DNA from: CAYZSU01 sp964480565
GTDB lineage: Bacteria; UBA10199; 2-02-FULL-44-16; JAAZCA01
Direction of reading: 5' to 3'
Length of the DNA stretch: 51,666 nucleotides
Assembly: GCA_964480565.1 (NCBI GenBank)
Contig: CAYZSU010000006.1
Location: 1 to 51,666, forward strand
Below the pieces are notes generated by a model that was not told the origin of the DNA, did not search any database, and saw only the letters and a list, made by a program, of their open reading frames with translations. Every line of letters starts with the position of its first letter. Position 1 is the stretch's first letter. Positions 8,172 to 16,014 of the stretch are shown piece by piece. A program made the translations under genes and the position numbers.

Positions 8172-9260
8172 TTATTTTTTTACAGTCGCATGAAGATAGT
8201 AAAATAAGCTCGCACCAATAAGCATCATGGCTATACTTAAAAACTGCCCCATACTAATATATTCAAATATCCCCGTGGATCGCTGAAAATCCTGTTCTCT
8301 AAAAAACTCCATTGCCATGCGAGTTAGTCCATAGCCCATCATACCAGCAGCCATCACTTGCCCCTTAATATGAATATATCGTTTGAGCCATAACAGCGCG
8401 CCAAACAATACGATACCGCTGGCAATTAGCTGGTAAAATTGGCTGGGGTGCCGCGGATCTGTAATCAATGCTGCCGCTTGAATAATTTGTCCGGAATCAG
8501 CGCCCACATACAATCGACTGATTAAATTGGGATATATATGTTTAATGACCTCAAAGGATTCATGCCCTTTGGAAAAAGGATCTGTAATCAATTGTAAATA
8601 TGGATGTGATAGAGGTTTGCCTTGCGTGGTAAACATCATTAATCGATAAATATGATCCTGGGCATCAATAAATAGCGATCTGCCCCACCCGTCACGCAAG
8701 AAAAATCGCATGGCCCAAGGTAAGGCGCTGGATGCTTGCCTGCCAAATAATTCGCCATTAAAAAAGTTTGCTAAGCGGATAAATACCGGCACAAAACTCG
8801 CACAAATAGCCGCATGATCCATAATATGAAAATAGCTGAGTTTTGTTTTTCGGGCATACAAAAAAATACCCACACAAACTCCAATGATCGCACCATGACT
8901 GGACATACCTGACCAATTGGTAATAATTTGCAGCGGATGGGATATATAAAATTCCAAGTTATAAAATAACACATAGTTTAACTTTGCACCGATGAGCACT
9001 CCAATAATTGAAACAATAATAATGTCCACTGTCTGGTAGGATTTAACCTGCAAACTACCTGACCGTTGCCATAGTCGTAAACATGCATAACAAAAAATAA
9101 ATGCCAGTATATAGGCTAGATAATAACCACTTAAAATAATGATGCCTTCAGTATTTGCAGGCGGAGATTTAAAAAAATGAAGCGAATTATTAAAATAGCT
9201 GATTAATACTGTGGTATAGTGAGACACTGTTAAACTTGGATGACTAAGTACTGCGAGCAT
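8172..9260 (-). CDS. lgt: Prolipoprotein diacylglyceryl transferase
   Basis: Inner-membrane enzyme that transfers a diacylglyceryl group from phosphatidylglycerol to the lipobox Cys of prolipoproteins, the first step of lipoprotein maturation. Family motifs are intact: MSSHGAIIG (catalytic His region), RLANFFNGELFGR, PRHPSQFYQ and the late RMAMEFFRE. AGGAGGT is placed 6 bases before the ATG at 9260. At 362 residues it is longer than the usual 260-300. Much of the excess lies in a hydrophilic stretch of about 60 residues between the FNGELFGR and PRHPSQ motifs. lnt, which acts last in the same pathway, is also in this window. Confidence 0.93.
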   Translation of the reverse strand: MLAVLSHPSLTVSHYTTVLISYFNNSLHFFKSPPANTEGIIILSGYYLAYILAFIFCYACLRLWQRSGSLQVKSYQTVDIIIVSIIGVLIGAKLNYVLFYNLEFYISHPLQIITNWSGMSSHGAIIGVCVGIFLYARKTKLSYFHIMDHAAICASFVPVFIRLANFFNGELFGRQASSALPWAMRFFLRDGWGRSLFIDAQDHIYRLMMFTTQGKPLSHPYLQLITDPFSKGHESFEVIKHIYPNLISRLYVGADSGQIIQAAALITDPRHPSQFYQLIASGIVLFGALLWLKRYIHIKGQVMAAGMMGYGLTRMAMEFFREQDFQRSTGIFEYISMGQFLSIAMMLIGASLFYYLHATVKK

Positions 9261-9301
9261 AACATACCTCCTAAATTAATGAGGGAATTTTAAAATACCC
9301 A

Positions 9302-10714
9302 CTATAATTGTCGAACCTCAATCAAGCGCATAATATCATTTTTCTTACCATAAGACCCACATGCAACAACAATGTGATCACCTTTTCGAAGTAAGTGAGA
9401 GGACTTGATCGTTTTTTCCGCCACAGAAAGGGTTTCATCCACCGTATCAGTGTGCGGCATTACAATTGTTTTCACGCCCCAACATAAAGACAATATAGTC
9501 GCTACATTTTCATCCTCTGTTAAAGCAATAATCATAGTTTCCGGCCGAATGGTACTGATAAATTTTGGCGCACGGCCAGTGCGTGTTGGCACAACAATCG
9601 CTTTTGCAGCAAGTTGCTCCGCAATAATACATGCAGAATAACTCATCGTCTGTGCTTGGTAATCCATGGCATCCAATTTAGGATCTGGAATCCATTCCTT
9701 ATGCATTTCCTTCTCCGCATCCAATGCAATCGATGCCATCGCACGTACTGCAGCTACAGGATGTTTACCAATACTCGTTTCCTCAGATAGCATCACTGCA
9801 TCAGTTCCTTGCCATATGGCATTTGCAATATCAGAGGCTTCCGCACGCGTTGGACGCGATGTCCGCACCATCGATTCCATCATCTGCGTCGCAGTAATCG
9901 CAGGCGTACTATACTTTCGGCACGCATCTAAAATATCTTTTTGAATGCCAGGCAGTTTATTAAATGGCATCTCAATACCCAAGTCCCCCCTAGCAATCAT
10001 AATGGCATCGCTAGCCATGATAATACCATTGATATTTTCTACAGCACTGGGTTTTTCTATCTTTGCAATAATATTACTTTTCGCAGCATATTTTTTTAAT
10101 AGTGAACGTAATGCAGTAATATCCTCTTTGCTACGCACAAAGGATAATCCAATATAATCGATATGTCGTTGCAAAATATTTTTCAACAATGCTCTGTCAA
10201 TCTTTGTAATCGAATCGATGGGTAAGTCTACATCTGGCAGATTAAACCCTTTAAAGGATCGAAGTTCGCCACCTTGAATTACTTCACAACAGATCACACT
10301 ATCTTTAACTTGTTTAACAACAACTTCCACCCATCCATCATTGAGGAAAATACGATGCCCTTTTTGAGCAATATCCGTCATTGTTTTCATAGGCAATGGA
10401 ATTTGGTAGTCATCCTGCTCAGACTTCATACAGTTAAACTCAATGCATTGGCCGGCATTCAACTCAAGAACCTTCGTATTTAGCTTACCAATGCGAAGCT
10501 TTGGCCCCGGCAAATCAAATAATATACCCACATGTGAATGCATTGATAATGCAACTTTACGAACATTATCTACCATTTCCAAATGACTCTCAATCGTACC
10601 ATGCGCGCCATTAATGCGAAATACCGACACACCTGCAAGAATAAGTTTTTTTATCATTGCGGGCGACTGGCTCGCGGGTCCAAGGGTTGCAATAATTTTT
10701 GTACGTTGTTTCAT
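9302..10714 (-). CDS. pyk: Pyruvate kinase (apparently K+-independent type)
   Basis: Glycolytic enzyme making pyruvate and ATP from phosphoenolpyruvate and ADP. At 470 residues it has the expected barrel, B domain (DGWVEVVV region) and C-terminal domain. The catalytic IIAKIEKPSAVENI, ARGDLGIEMP and NAIWQGTDAVMLSEET motifs are present. The cation site differs from the muscle-type enzyme: RxNFSHG is replaced by RINGAHG (Ser to Ala), and DTKGPE by DLPGPK (Thr to Leu, Glu117-equivalent to Lys). Lys at that place is the known mark of K+-independent pyruvate kinases. GGAG lies about 9 bases before the ATG. It lies 41 bases upstream of lgt, possibly in one transcript. Confidence 0.95.
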   Translation of the reverse strand: MKQRTKIIATLGPASQSPAMIKKLILAGVSVFRINGAHGTIESHLEMVDNVRKVALSMHSHVGILFDLPGPKLRIGKLNTKVLELNAGQCIEFNCMKSEQDDYQIPLPMKTMTDIAQKGHRIFLNDGWVEVVVKQVKDSVICCEVIQGGELRSFKGFNLPDVDLPIDSITKIDRALLKNILQRHIDYIGLSFVRSKEDITALRSLLKKYAAKSNIIAKIEKPSAVENINGIIMASDAIMIARGDLGIEMPFNKLPGIQKDILDACRKYSTPAITATQMMESMVRTSRPTRAEASDIANAIWQGTDAVMLSEETSIGKHPVAAVRAMASIALDAEKEMHKEWIPDPKLDAMDYQAQTMSYSACIIAEQLAAKAIVVPTRTGRAPKFISTIRPETMIIALTEDENVATILSLCWGVKTIVMPHTDTVDETLSVAEKTIKSSHLLRKGDHIVVACGSYGKKNDIMRLIEVRQL

Positions 10715-10894
10715 AATAGTATCTCCAATTTATGATGTCTAAAATATGATTTAATTGATAGCTAGTACTGCCCACAAAGTGAGTATTATTAAGCTTGTGC
10801 CATAGATTCACAGGAAAGCCAACAGTATAATCAGGCAATGCGAAAAATAGGAGTTTTGAAAGTTATTGAAAGTGTTCAAAAACGTCCACAAAAT

Positions 10895-10922
10895 AAAAAA
10901 AGGCGATTAAAATCGCCTTTTT
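10895..10922 (-). terminator. Intrinsic terminator after the 10995-11378 gene
   Basis: Stem AAAGGCGAT/ATCGCCTTT with a 4-base TAAA loop, flanked by an A run on one side and a T run on the other, so it could work in both directions. On the minus strand it lies about 75 bases after the stop of the glycine-rich protein gene and would end pnp-side transcription before pyk. Confidence 0.8.
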
Positions 10923-10994
10923 CTCAAATAATAATAATTAATAGGTTCAGACATAAATACGACTAACAAATTCAATGACTGAAACCCCATTCAA

Positions 10995-11378
10995 CTAAAA
11001 ATTGATCATCGCACCAATACCATAGGTGTTATTTTCAGGGTCAATATGCACTGTCGGCATCACAGCTGGATCATTATCTAAATCGACAATATCACCTTTA
11101 ATCACTGCACTTCCAATAAGTGCACCCAAACCAAATCCAACAGCACCGCTAAGTATTGACACCACTGGCATCATGGTCTGGCGGCAACGACTTGTATTTT
11201 CATCTGAACTTCCACAACCCGCATATCCTGCACCTGCACCTGCAGCCACACCAATACCTGCGCCAATAACGCCACCTGCGAACCAATGAGTTTCTATAGC
11301 GAATGATGTGGATGAAATAAATAGTATCGATGTAATCAACAGGCTGCTAATCATGAATTTATACAGATATATCTTCAT
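10995..11378 (-). CDS. Small secreted glycine-rich protein
   Basis: A 127-residue protein with a clear Sec signal peptide (KIYLYKFMISSLLITSILF..., likely cleaved after SFA near residue 27). The mature part begins with a glycine/alanine-zipper stretch (AGGVIGAGIGVAAGAGAG), followed by two Cys residues that could form a disulphide, and a second Gly-rich helix. This looks like a glycine-zipper envelope protein, but I cannot assign a family. AGGAGG stands just upstream of the ATG. It follows pnp by 24 bases and is followed by a terminator, so it may be the last gene of that transcript. Confidence 0.75.
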   Translation of the reverse strand: MKIYLYKFMISSLLITSILFISSTSFAIETHWFAGGVIGAGIGVAAGAGAGYAGCGSSDENTSRCRQTMMPVVSILSGAVGFGLGALIGSAVIKGDIVDLDNDPAVMPTVHIDPENNTYGIGAMINF

Positions 11379-11402
11379 GTTACCCTCCTAGTCATTCAAT
11401 AG

Positions 11403-13505
11403 CTATTGGACTTCATTTTCATGCCCAAAAGCTTGCTTGCGTGACAAGCGAATCTTTCCTGATCCTTGATCAACTTCAATGACTTTTACGACTACACGAT
11501 CACCCACTTTTAGCACATCAGATACTTGATTCACACGCTCATTATCAATTTGTGAAATATGAAGTAGTCCATCTTGTTTTGGTAAAATTTCAACAAAAGC
11601 TCCAAAATCAGCAATACGAACGACTTTACCATTATAGTATTGTCCAACTTCTGCTGATGCAGTTAATGCTTTGACCATTGCCAATGCTTGATTACCGCTT
11701 TCTTGGCTTACTGCACCGACAACCACTGTACCATCTTCTTCAATATCGACGGTTGCACCAGTTTCATCGACAATTTTGCGTATATTTTTCCCGCCAGGGC
11801 CAATCAAATCACCAATCTTATTCACAGGAATTTGTATTCGAATTAGTTTCGGTGCATGTGGTGATAATTCTTCGCTCGGGGTACTGATTGTTTTTTCCAT
11901 ACAATCCAAAATATGCAACCTAGCATCCTTTGCTTGATTTAATGCCTGAGTCAGCACATCACGTGTAATACCGCTAATTTTGATATCCATTTGCAAGGCA
12001 GTAATACCCTCGCGCGTACCGGTCACTTTAAAATCCATATCACCCAAATGATCTTCATCACCTAAAATATCTGTTAACACTGCTTTTTGACCATCCTCTT
12101 CAATCAGGCCCATGGCAACACCCGCTACTGGCGATGAAATTGGCACACCTGCATGCATGAGTGACAATATGCCCCCACACACACTAGCCATTGATGATGA
12201 TCCATTGGACTCCATAATTTCAGACACAATGCGTATGGTGTATGGAAATTCTTTATGCTCAGGAAGCACTGCACTAATCGCTCTTGCAGCTAATGTTCCA
12301 TGTCCAATTTCACGACGACTTGCACCGCGAAGAAATTTCACTTCACCCACAGAATATGGTGGAAAATTATAATGAAGCATAAATTTATTATAATGCTCCC
12401 CTGTAATATTTTCAATCAACTGCTCATCACCTTTGGTACCAAGCGTTGTAGCAACTAGAGACTGTGTTTCTCCACGGGTAAATAGTGCAGATCCATGAGC
12501 CCTAGGCAGTAATCCTATTTGACAATCAATTGGCCGGACATCACATAATCCACGACCATCAATGCGTTTTTTCTCATTTACAATCATCTTGCGAACAACG
12601 GATTTTTTCACATCTGAAAAGGCTGCTTTTACTTGTACTGTCAAGCTATCATCATCTTCTTCAGCTACCAATTCTGATACAATCGCTGTTTTTAATGCAT
12701 CAATTGCCGCATATCTGCTCTGTTTTTCTGAAATAGTCACGGCCTCTTTCATTCGATCACAAACCGCAGCGTTCACTTTATCGTATAATGTCGTATTATC
12801 GTCACAAACAGGTGCATCCCATTGTTCATTTTGGACTAATGCATGCAATTCTTCCTGTATTTTGATTACAGGCTGCATTTGCTCGTGTGCAAATATCAAG
12901 GCATCAATCATTACAGACTCAGGAACGATTTTTGCACCACCTTCAACCATCACGATGGCATCTTTAGTGCCTGCAACCATTAAATCCAAATCACCCAGAT
13001 CACGCTCTTCCATACTTGGATTTATTATCAATTTACCATCCACACGTCCCACGCGAACACCTGCAATTGGGCCTTGAAATGGATATGGTGAAATTGTTAA
13101 TGCGGCAGATGCACCGATGATACCTAAGAAATCAGGATCATATTTTTCATCCGCAGACATTACTGTGGCAATAACTTGTGTTTCATTAAAATATCCCTCT
13201 GGGAAAAGAGGACGAATCGGACGATCGATTAAGCGACTCGTCAGAATTTCACGATCTGTGGGTCGACCTTCACGTTTAAAAAAACCACCTGGTATGCGAC
13301 CTGCGGCATACGTTTTTTCCGTGTAATCCACTGACAATGGCAAAAATGACTTATTTTCTGAGGCTTCACTTCGCGCTTGCGCAGTAACCAAAACAACGCT
13401 ATCGCCATATCTGACAATAACGGATCCACCTGCCTGCTTAGCAATTAAACCTGTCTCAATGGATAGTTTATGTGAGCCTAATTGTACTTCTACTGTGTGT
13501 ATCAT
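11403..13505 (-). CDS. pnp: Polyribonucleotide nucleotidyltransferase (PNPase)
   Basis: Phosphorolytic 3'-5' exoribonuclease of the RNA degradosome, active as a trimer in the cytoplasm. At 700 residues the family layout is complete: a first RNase PH-like domain, a helical linker, a second RNase PH domain (IDGRGLCDVRPI and the GDMDFKVTGT active-site block), a KH domain (IGDLIGPGGKNIRKI, about residue 555-580) and an S1 domain (YYNGKVVRIADFGAFVEI, about residue 620-690). GGAGGAG precedes the ATG. Downstream of rpsO, with a long hairpin in the leader, as in bacteria where PNPase autoregulates. Confidence 0.97.
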   Translation of the reverse strand: MIHTVEVQLGSHKLSIETGLIAKQAGGSVIVRYGDSVVLVTAQARSEASENKSFLPLSVDYTEKTYAAGRIPGGFFKREGRPTDREILTSRLIDRPIRPLFPEGYFNETQVIATVMSADEKYDPDFLGIIGASAALTISPYPFQGPIAGVRVGRVDGKLIINPSMEERDLGDLDLMVAGTKDAIVMVEGGAKIVPESVMIDALIFAHEQMQPVIKIQEELHALVQNEQWDAPVCDDNTTLYDKVNAAVCDRMKEAVTISEKQSRYAAIDALKTAIVSELVAEEDDDSLTVQVKAAFSDVKKSVVRKMIVNEKKRIDGRGLCDVRPIDCQIGLLPRAHGSALFTRGETQSLVATTLGTKGDEQLIENITGEHYNKFMLHYNFPPYSVGEVKFLRGASRREIGHGTLAARAISAVLPEHKEFPYTIRIVSEIMESNGSSSMASVCGGILSLMHAGVPISSPVAGVAMGLIEEDGQKAVLTDILGDEDHLGDMDFKVTGTREGITALQMDIKISGITRDVLTQALNQAKDARLHILDCMEKTISTPSEELSPHAPKLIRIQIPVNKIGDLIGPGGKNIRKIVDETGATVDIEEDGTVVVGAVSQESGNQALAMVKALTASAEVGQYYNGKVVRIADFGAFVEILPKQDGLLHISQIDNERVNQVSDVLKVGDRVVVKVIEVDQGSGKIRLSRKQAFGHENEVQ

Positions 13506-13546
13506 AGGGTCTCCTCCCTTAACAACTTGTATAATGCAGATAAAAA

Positions 13547-13613
13547 GAAAACCTGATAACTTACAATAAAGCCTGCCACTAAGGGCAGGCTCTGTTATAA
13601 ATTATCGGTTTTC
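13547..13613 (-). promoter_or_regulatory. Long hairpin in the pnp leader (candidate RNase III processing site)
   Basis: Between rpsO and pnp the transcript folds into a two-part stem. The outer arms GAAAACC-GATAA pair with TTATC-A-GGTTTTC with one bulge, and the inner stem GCCTGCC pairs with GGCAGGC and is followed by TTTATTG. The inner stem alone could be a weak terminator for rpsO. The whole resembles the pnp leader hairpin that RNase III cuts in enterobacteria before PNPase autorepression. That function is by analogy. Confidence 0.65.
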
Positions 13614-13658
13614 TTAAATCTCATGGTATCCACATCATGATTATTATTTACGCAATTA

Positions 13659-13928
13659 CTATTTACGTAAACCGAGTTCTTTCAATAAATACTTATACTG
13701 ATCTTGTTTATGTTTTTTCACATATTTAAGCAATTTACGACGACGACCAACCATCATCAACAAACCGCGACGACTAGAATGATCTTTTTTGTGAAGATCA
13801 AAATGCGTTGCCAGCCCTTTGATGCGTGAGGTTAATAGAGCAATCTGAACTTCTGCAGAGCCCGTATCACCTTCATGTGTGCTAAATTTTTTAATTACAT
13901 CTTGTCTTGATTCGTTTTTATGTTCCAT
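13659..13928 (-). CDS. rpsO: 30S ribosomal protein S15
   Basis: Primary 16S rRNA-binding protein of the small subunit. Its 89 residues match the family length exactly, with the typical HEGDTGSAEVQIALLTSRI block and the RRGLLMMVGRRRKLL C-terminal helix. AGAGGTT lies upstream of the ATG. Between truB and pnp, the conserved place for this gene. Confidence 0.98.
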   Translation of the reverse strand: MEHKNESRQDVIKKFSTHEGDTGSAEVQIALLTSRIKGLATHFDLHKKDHSSRRGLLMMVGRRRKLLKYVKKHKQDQYKYLLKELGLRK

Positions 13929-13977
13929 AATGGTTAACCTCTTTAATAGAAATTACCCGAAGTGTAAAGGGAATTCC

Positions 13978-14673
13978 TTATATATTTGTCAATTTATTCA
14001 AGGCAATCATATATTCCACTGCCTGTTCTGGAGCAGATTTAATTACCTCTAAAGTACACGCCTGGTCAAGAGAAAAATGACCACTTTTCAATCGTCGTAT
14101 ATTGGCGGCATGTGCCCCACACATTAGATCCGCACCTAAATCGCGACATATACTTCTCACATATGTTCCTGTTTGACACGATAGCCGCATTCGATAGTGA
14201 CTGCCCTTACAAACAAGCACCTGCAAATCATCGATGACAACGTCTACGGGGTCCAATTGAACCACATCTCCTGAGCGTGCCAGCTGATAACTGCGTTTGC
14301 CTTTTATTTTTTTTGCTGAAAAAATGGGCGGCACCTGTTTGATGCATCCAATATATGAAGGCAATCGATCTAACAGTCGCTCATGCGCATCATCAGGGAC
14401 TGGTTTTGAACTAAGAATCTTTCCAGCGTGATCATCTGTATCTGTAGCTATGCCCAAGCATAAATCAAACTCATAAATCTTTTCTTTCCCTGCCAACACT
14501 TGTGCATATTTCGTCGCCTGATTAATAACCAACGGAAGTACGCCGGTTGCATCTGGATCAAGAGTTCCTAAATGCCCAACCTTTCGAGCCCCAATAGATC
14601 GTTTTACAATGCTCACAATATCATGAGATGTATATCCAATAGGCTTATCAATAATTAGCACACCATTATTCAT
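13978..14673 (-). CDS. truB: tRNA pseudouridine-55 synthase
   Basis: Converts U55 to pseudouridine in the T-loop of tRNAs. The catalytic Asp is in GHLGTLDPDATGVLP, preceded by DKPIGYTSHD, with KIYEFDLCLGIATDTDD, PPIFSAKKIKG and GTYVRSICRDLG following; these are all core motifs. At about 231 residues it is shorter than the usual 300 or so and ends after the catalytic core, so the C-terminal PUA-type RNA-binding part is missing. The ATG at 14673 overlaps the end of the DHH gene by 8 bases; another in-frame ATG at 14682 is possible. Translation is probably coupled. Confidence 0.93.
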   Translation of the reverse strand: MNNGVLIIDKPIGYTSHDIVSIVKRSIGARKVGHLGTLDPDATGVLPLVINQATKYAQVLAGKEKIYEFDLCLGIATDTDDHAGKILSSKPVPDDAHERLLDRLPSYIGCIKQVPPIFSAKKIKGKRSYQLARSGDVVQLDPVDVVIDDLQVLVCKGSHYRMRLSCQTGTYVRSICRDLGADLMCGAHAANIRRLKSGHFSLDQACTLEVIKSAPEQAVEYMIALNKLTNI

Positions 14674-15643
14674 GCACTGCATGCATCACCTTTTTCAACA
14701 CAAGTTCCTTTACCTGATTTAAGGGTGCATTCACCCGAAATCCTGCGGCGCGCTTATGGCCACCACCATCAAAATGCGTTGCAATACTGGCAACATCCAC
14801 ATAATCCTTTGATCGTAAACTCACCTTAACACTACCATCCTTAAGTTCACGAAAGAATGCCGCAACTTCGACAGAATCAATGGCCCTAGGATATGTTGCA
14901 AACTCGTCAGACATTTCCTTTGTCGCGTGGCACTCGGATAACATTGCCTGCGTTACATCCATACTTGCATATACATCATTACACTGTAGGGATAATGATC
15001 CCAATGACATGGCAAGCAAACGCATGCGAGCAATGGGCTGAGACTCTTGCAAGCATTTAGCGACTTCCCATGCATTCGCCCCAAGTTCAACCAACTTACC
15101 TGCTGCATTTAGCACGGTCGCATTCGTATTTGGATATTTAAAAAAACCCGTATCAACCGCAATTGTCGTATACAGCGCTTGAGCCATTGTCGGTGTAATC
15201 GTCGCCGAATCATCACATAATAGTTCATAGATAATCATGCCAGTTGATGCAGCCCGCGAATTAATTCGCGCATAAGTGGCATCACTGTCATCCGTTTCAT
15301 GATGATCAATACAAAAAGTAATCCCTTTGTGAGGCAATGATTCTAATTTTTTTGAAGATCTTGAAAAACGTGCACAATCTAACAGAATAGTAATATCAAT
15401 AGGCTCTTCTGGTAAGGACGATGTAAAGCCAGCGCTGCCAATCAAAAATTTTAAATTATAGGGAATAGGATCGGCATTATAGTAAATCATTGTATGCCCC
15501 AATGAAGCTAAAAACTCACCTATCGCCAAGCAACTACCGACAGCATCACCATCTGGGCTATAATGCGCGGCTAATAAAATATGTTGGTTGTTTTTTTTTG
15601 ACAATGCATCATTTAAATGATGCAAAAATAACTGATTATCCAT
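14666..15643 (-). CDS. nrnA: DHH-family phosphoesterase, NrnA-like
   Basis: Two-domain DHH/DHHA1 protein of 325 residues, the length of NrnA-type enzymes that degrade very short oligoribonucleotides and pAp. Metal-binding motifs are visible: AHYSPDGDAVGS (about residues 26-37), ILLDCARFSR, IDHHETDD (about residue 115) and the substrate-binding GGGHKRAAGF near residue 293. It lies between rbfA and truB, its frequent position in deltaproteobacteria and Gram-positives, which ties it to RNA turnover. The exact substrate cannot be read from sequence. The downstream truB start overlaps its stop. Confidence 0.9.
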   Translation of the reverse strand: MDNQLFLHHLNDALSKKNNQHILLAAHYSPDGDAVGSCLAIGEFLASLGHTMIYYNADPIPYNLKFLIGSAGFTSSLPEEPIDITILLDCARFSRSSKKLESLPHKGITFCIDHHETDDSDATYARINSRAASTGMIIYELLCDDSATITPTMAQALYTTIAVDTGFFKYPNTNATVLNAAGKLVELGANAWEVAKCLQESQPIARMRLLAMSLGSLSLQCNDVYASMDVTQAMLSECHATKEMSDEFATYPRAIDSVEVAAFFRELKDGSVKVSLRSKDYVDVASIATHFDGGGHKRAAGFRVNAPLNQVKELVLKKVMHAVHE

Positions 15644-15652
15644 AGGCGTTTA

Positions 15653-16006
15653 TTAGGAATCCTCGTGAAATAAATTATCTATTTTTTGTTGAAGTGTAAT
15701 GGTCTTATCATAGTAAAACTGCACTTCTGGCGTATATTTTAATCCAATTTTTTCACTTATTTGACGTTTAATAAATCCAGCCGCACTTACAAAACCTGTT
15801 TTAATCAGATCATGAGCGGATGTTTCTTCCATAACTGTATAAAAATATATTCTCGCAATGCGCAAATCTTTTGTCATACTCACACGTGTAACTTCTACAT
15901 TTTCCAAACGCGGATCTGCAAGGTCTGTAACCAACATTTCTGTCATTAATCGATGAATGCGACTCGCCACACGCGGTGCACGATCATAGGATTGGTTAGA
16001 AGACAT
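15653..16006 (-). CDS. rbfA: Ribosome-binding factor A
   Basis: Small KH-like factor that assists late maturation of 16S rRNA in the 30S subunit. At 117 residues it has the usual length, with the RVASRIHRLMTEMLVTDLADPRL opening, VEVTRVSMTKDLRIARIYF and the late LKYTPEVQFYYDKT block. It starts 8 bases after infB with a GGGG-type ribosome site and is 9 bases before the DHH gene, all in one operon. Confidence 0.96.
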   Translation of the reverse strand: MSSNQSYDRAPRVASRIHRLMTEMLVTDLADPRLENVEVTRVSMTKDLRIARIYFYTVMEETSAHDLIKTGFVSAAGFIKRQISEKIGLKYTPEVQFYYDKTITLQQKIDNLFHEDS

Positions 16007-16014
16007 AAAACCCC

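Noticed and set aside
12562..13077. 171-codon open frame antisense to pnp
   Set aside because: It lies wholly within the strongly supported pnp gene, without a ribosome site or recognisable product.
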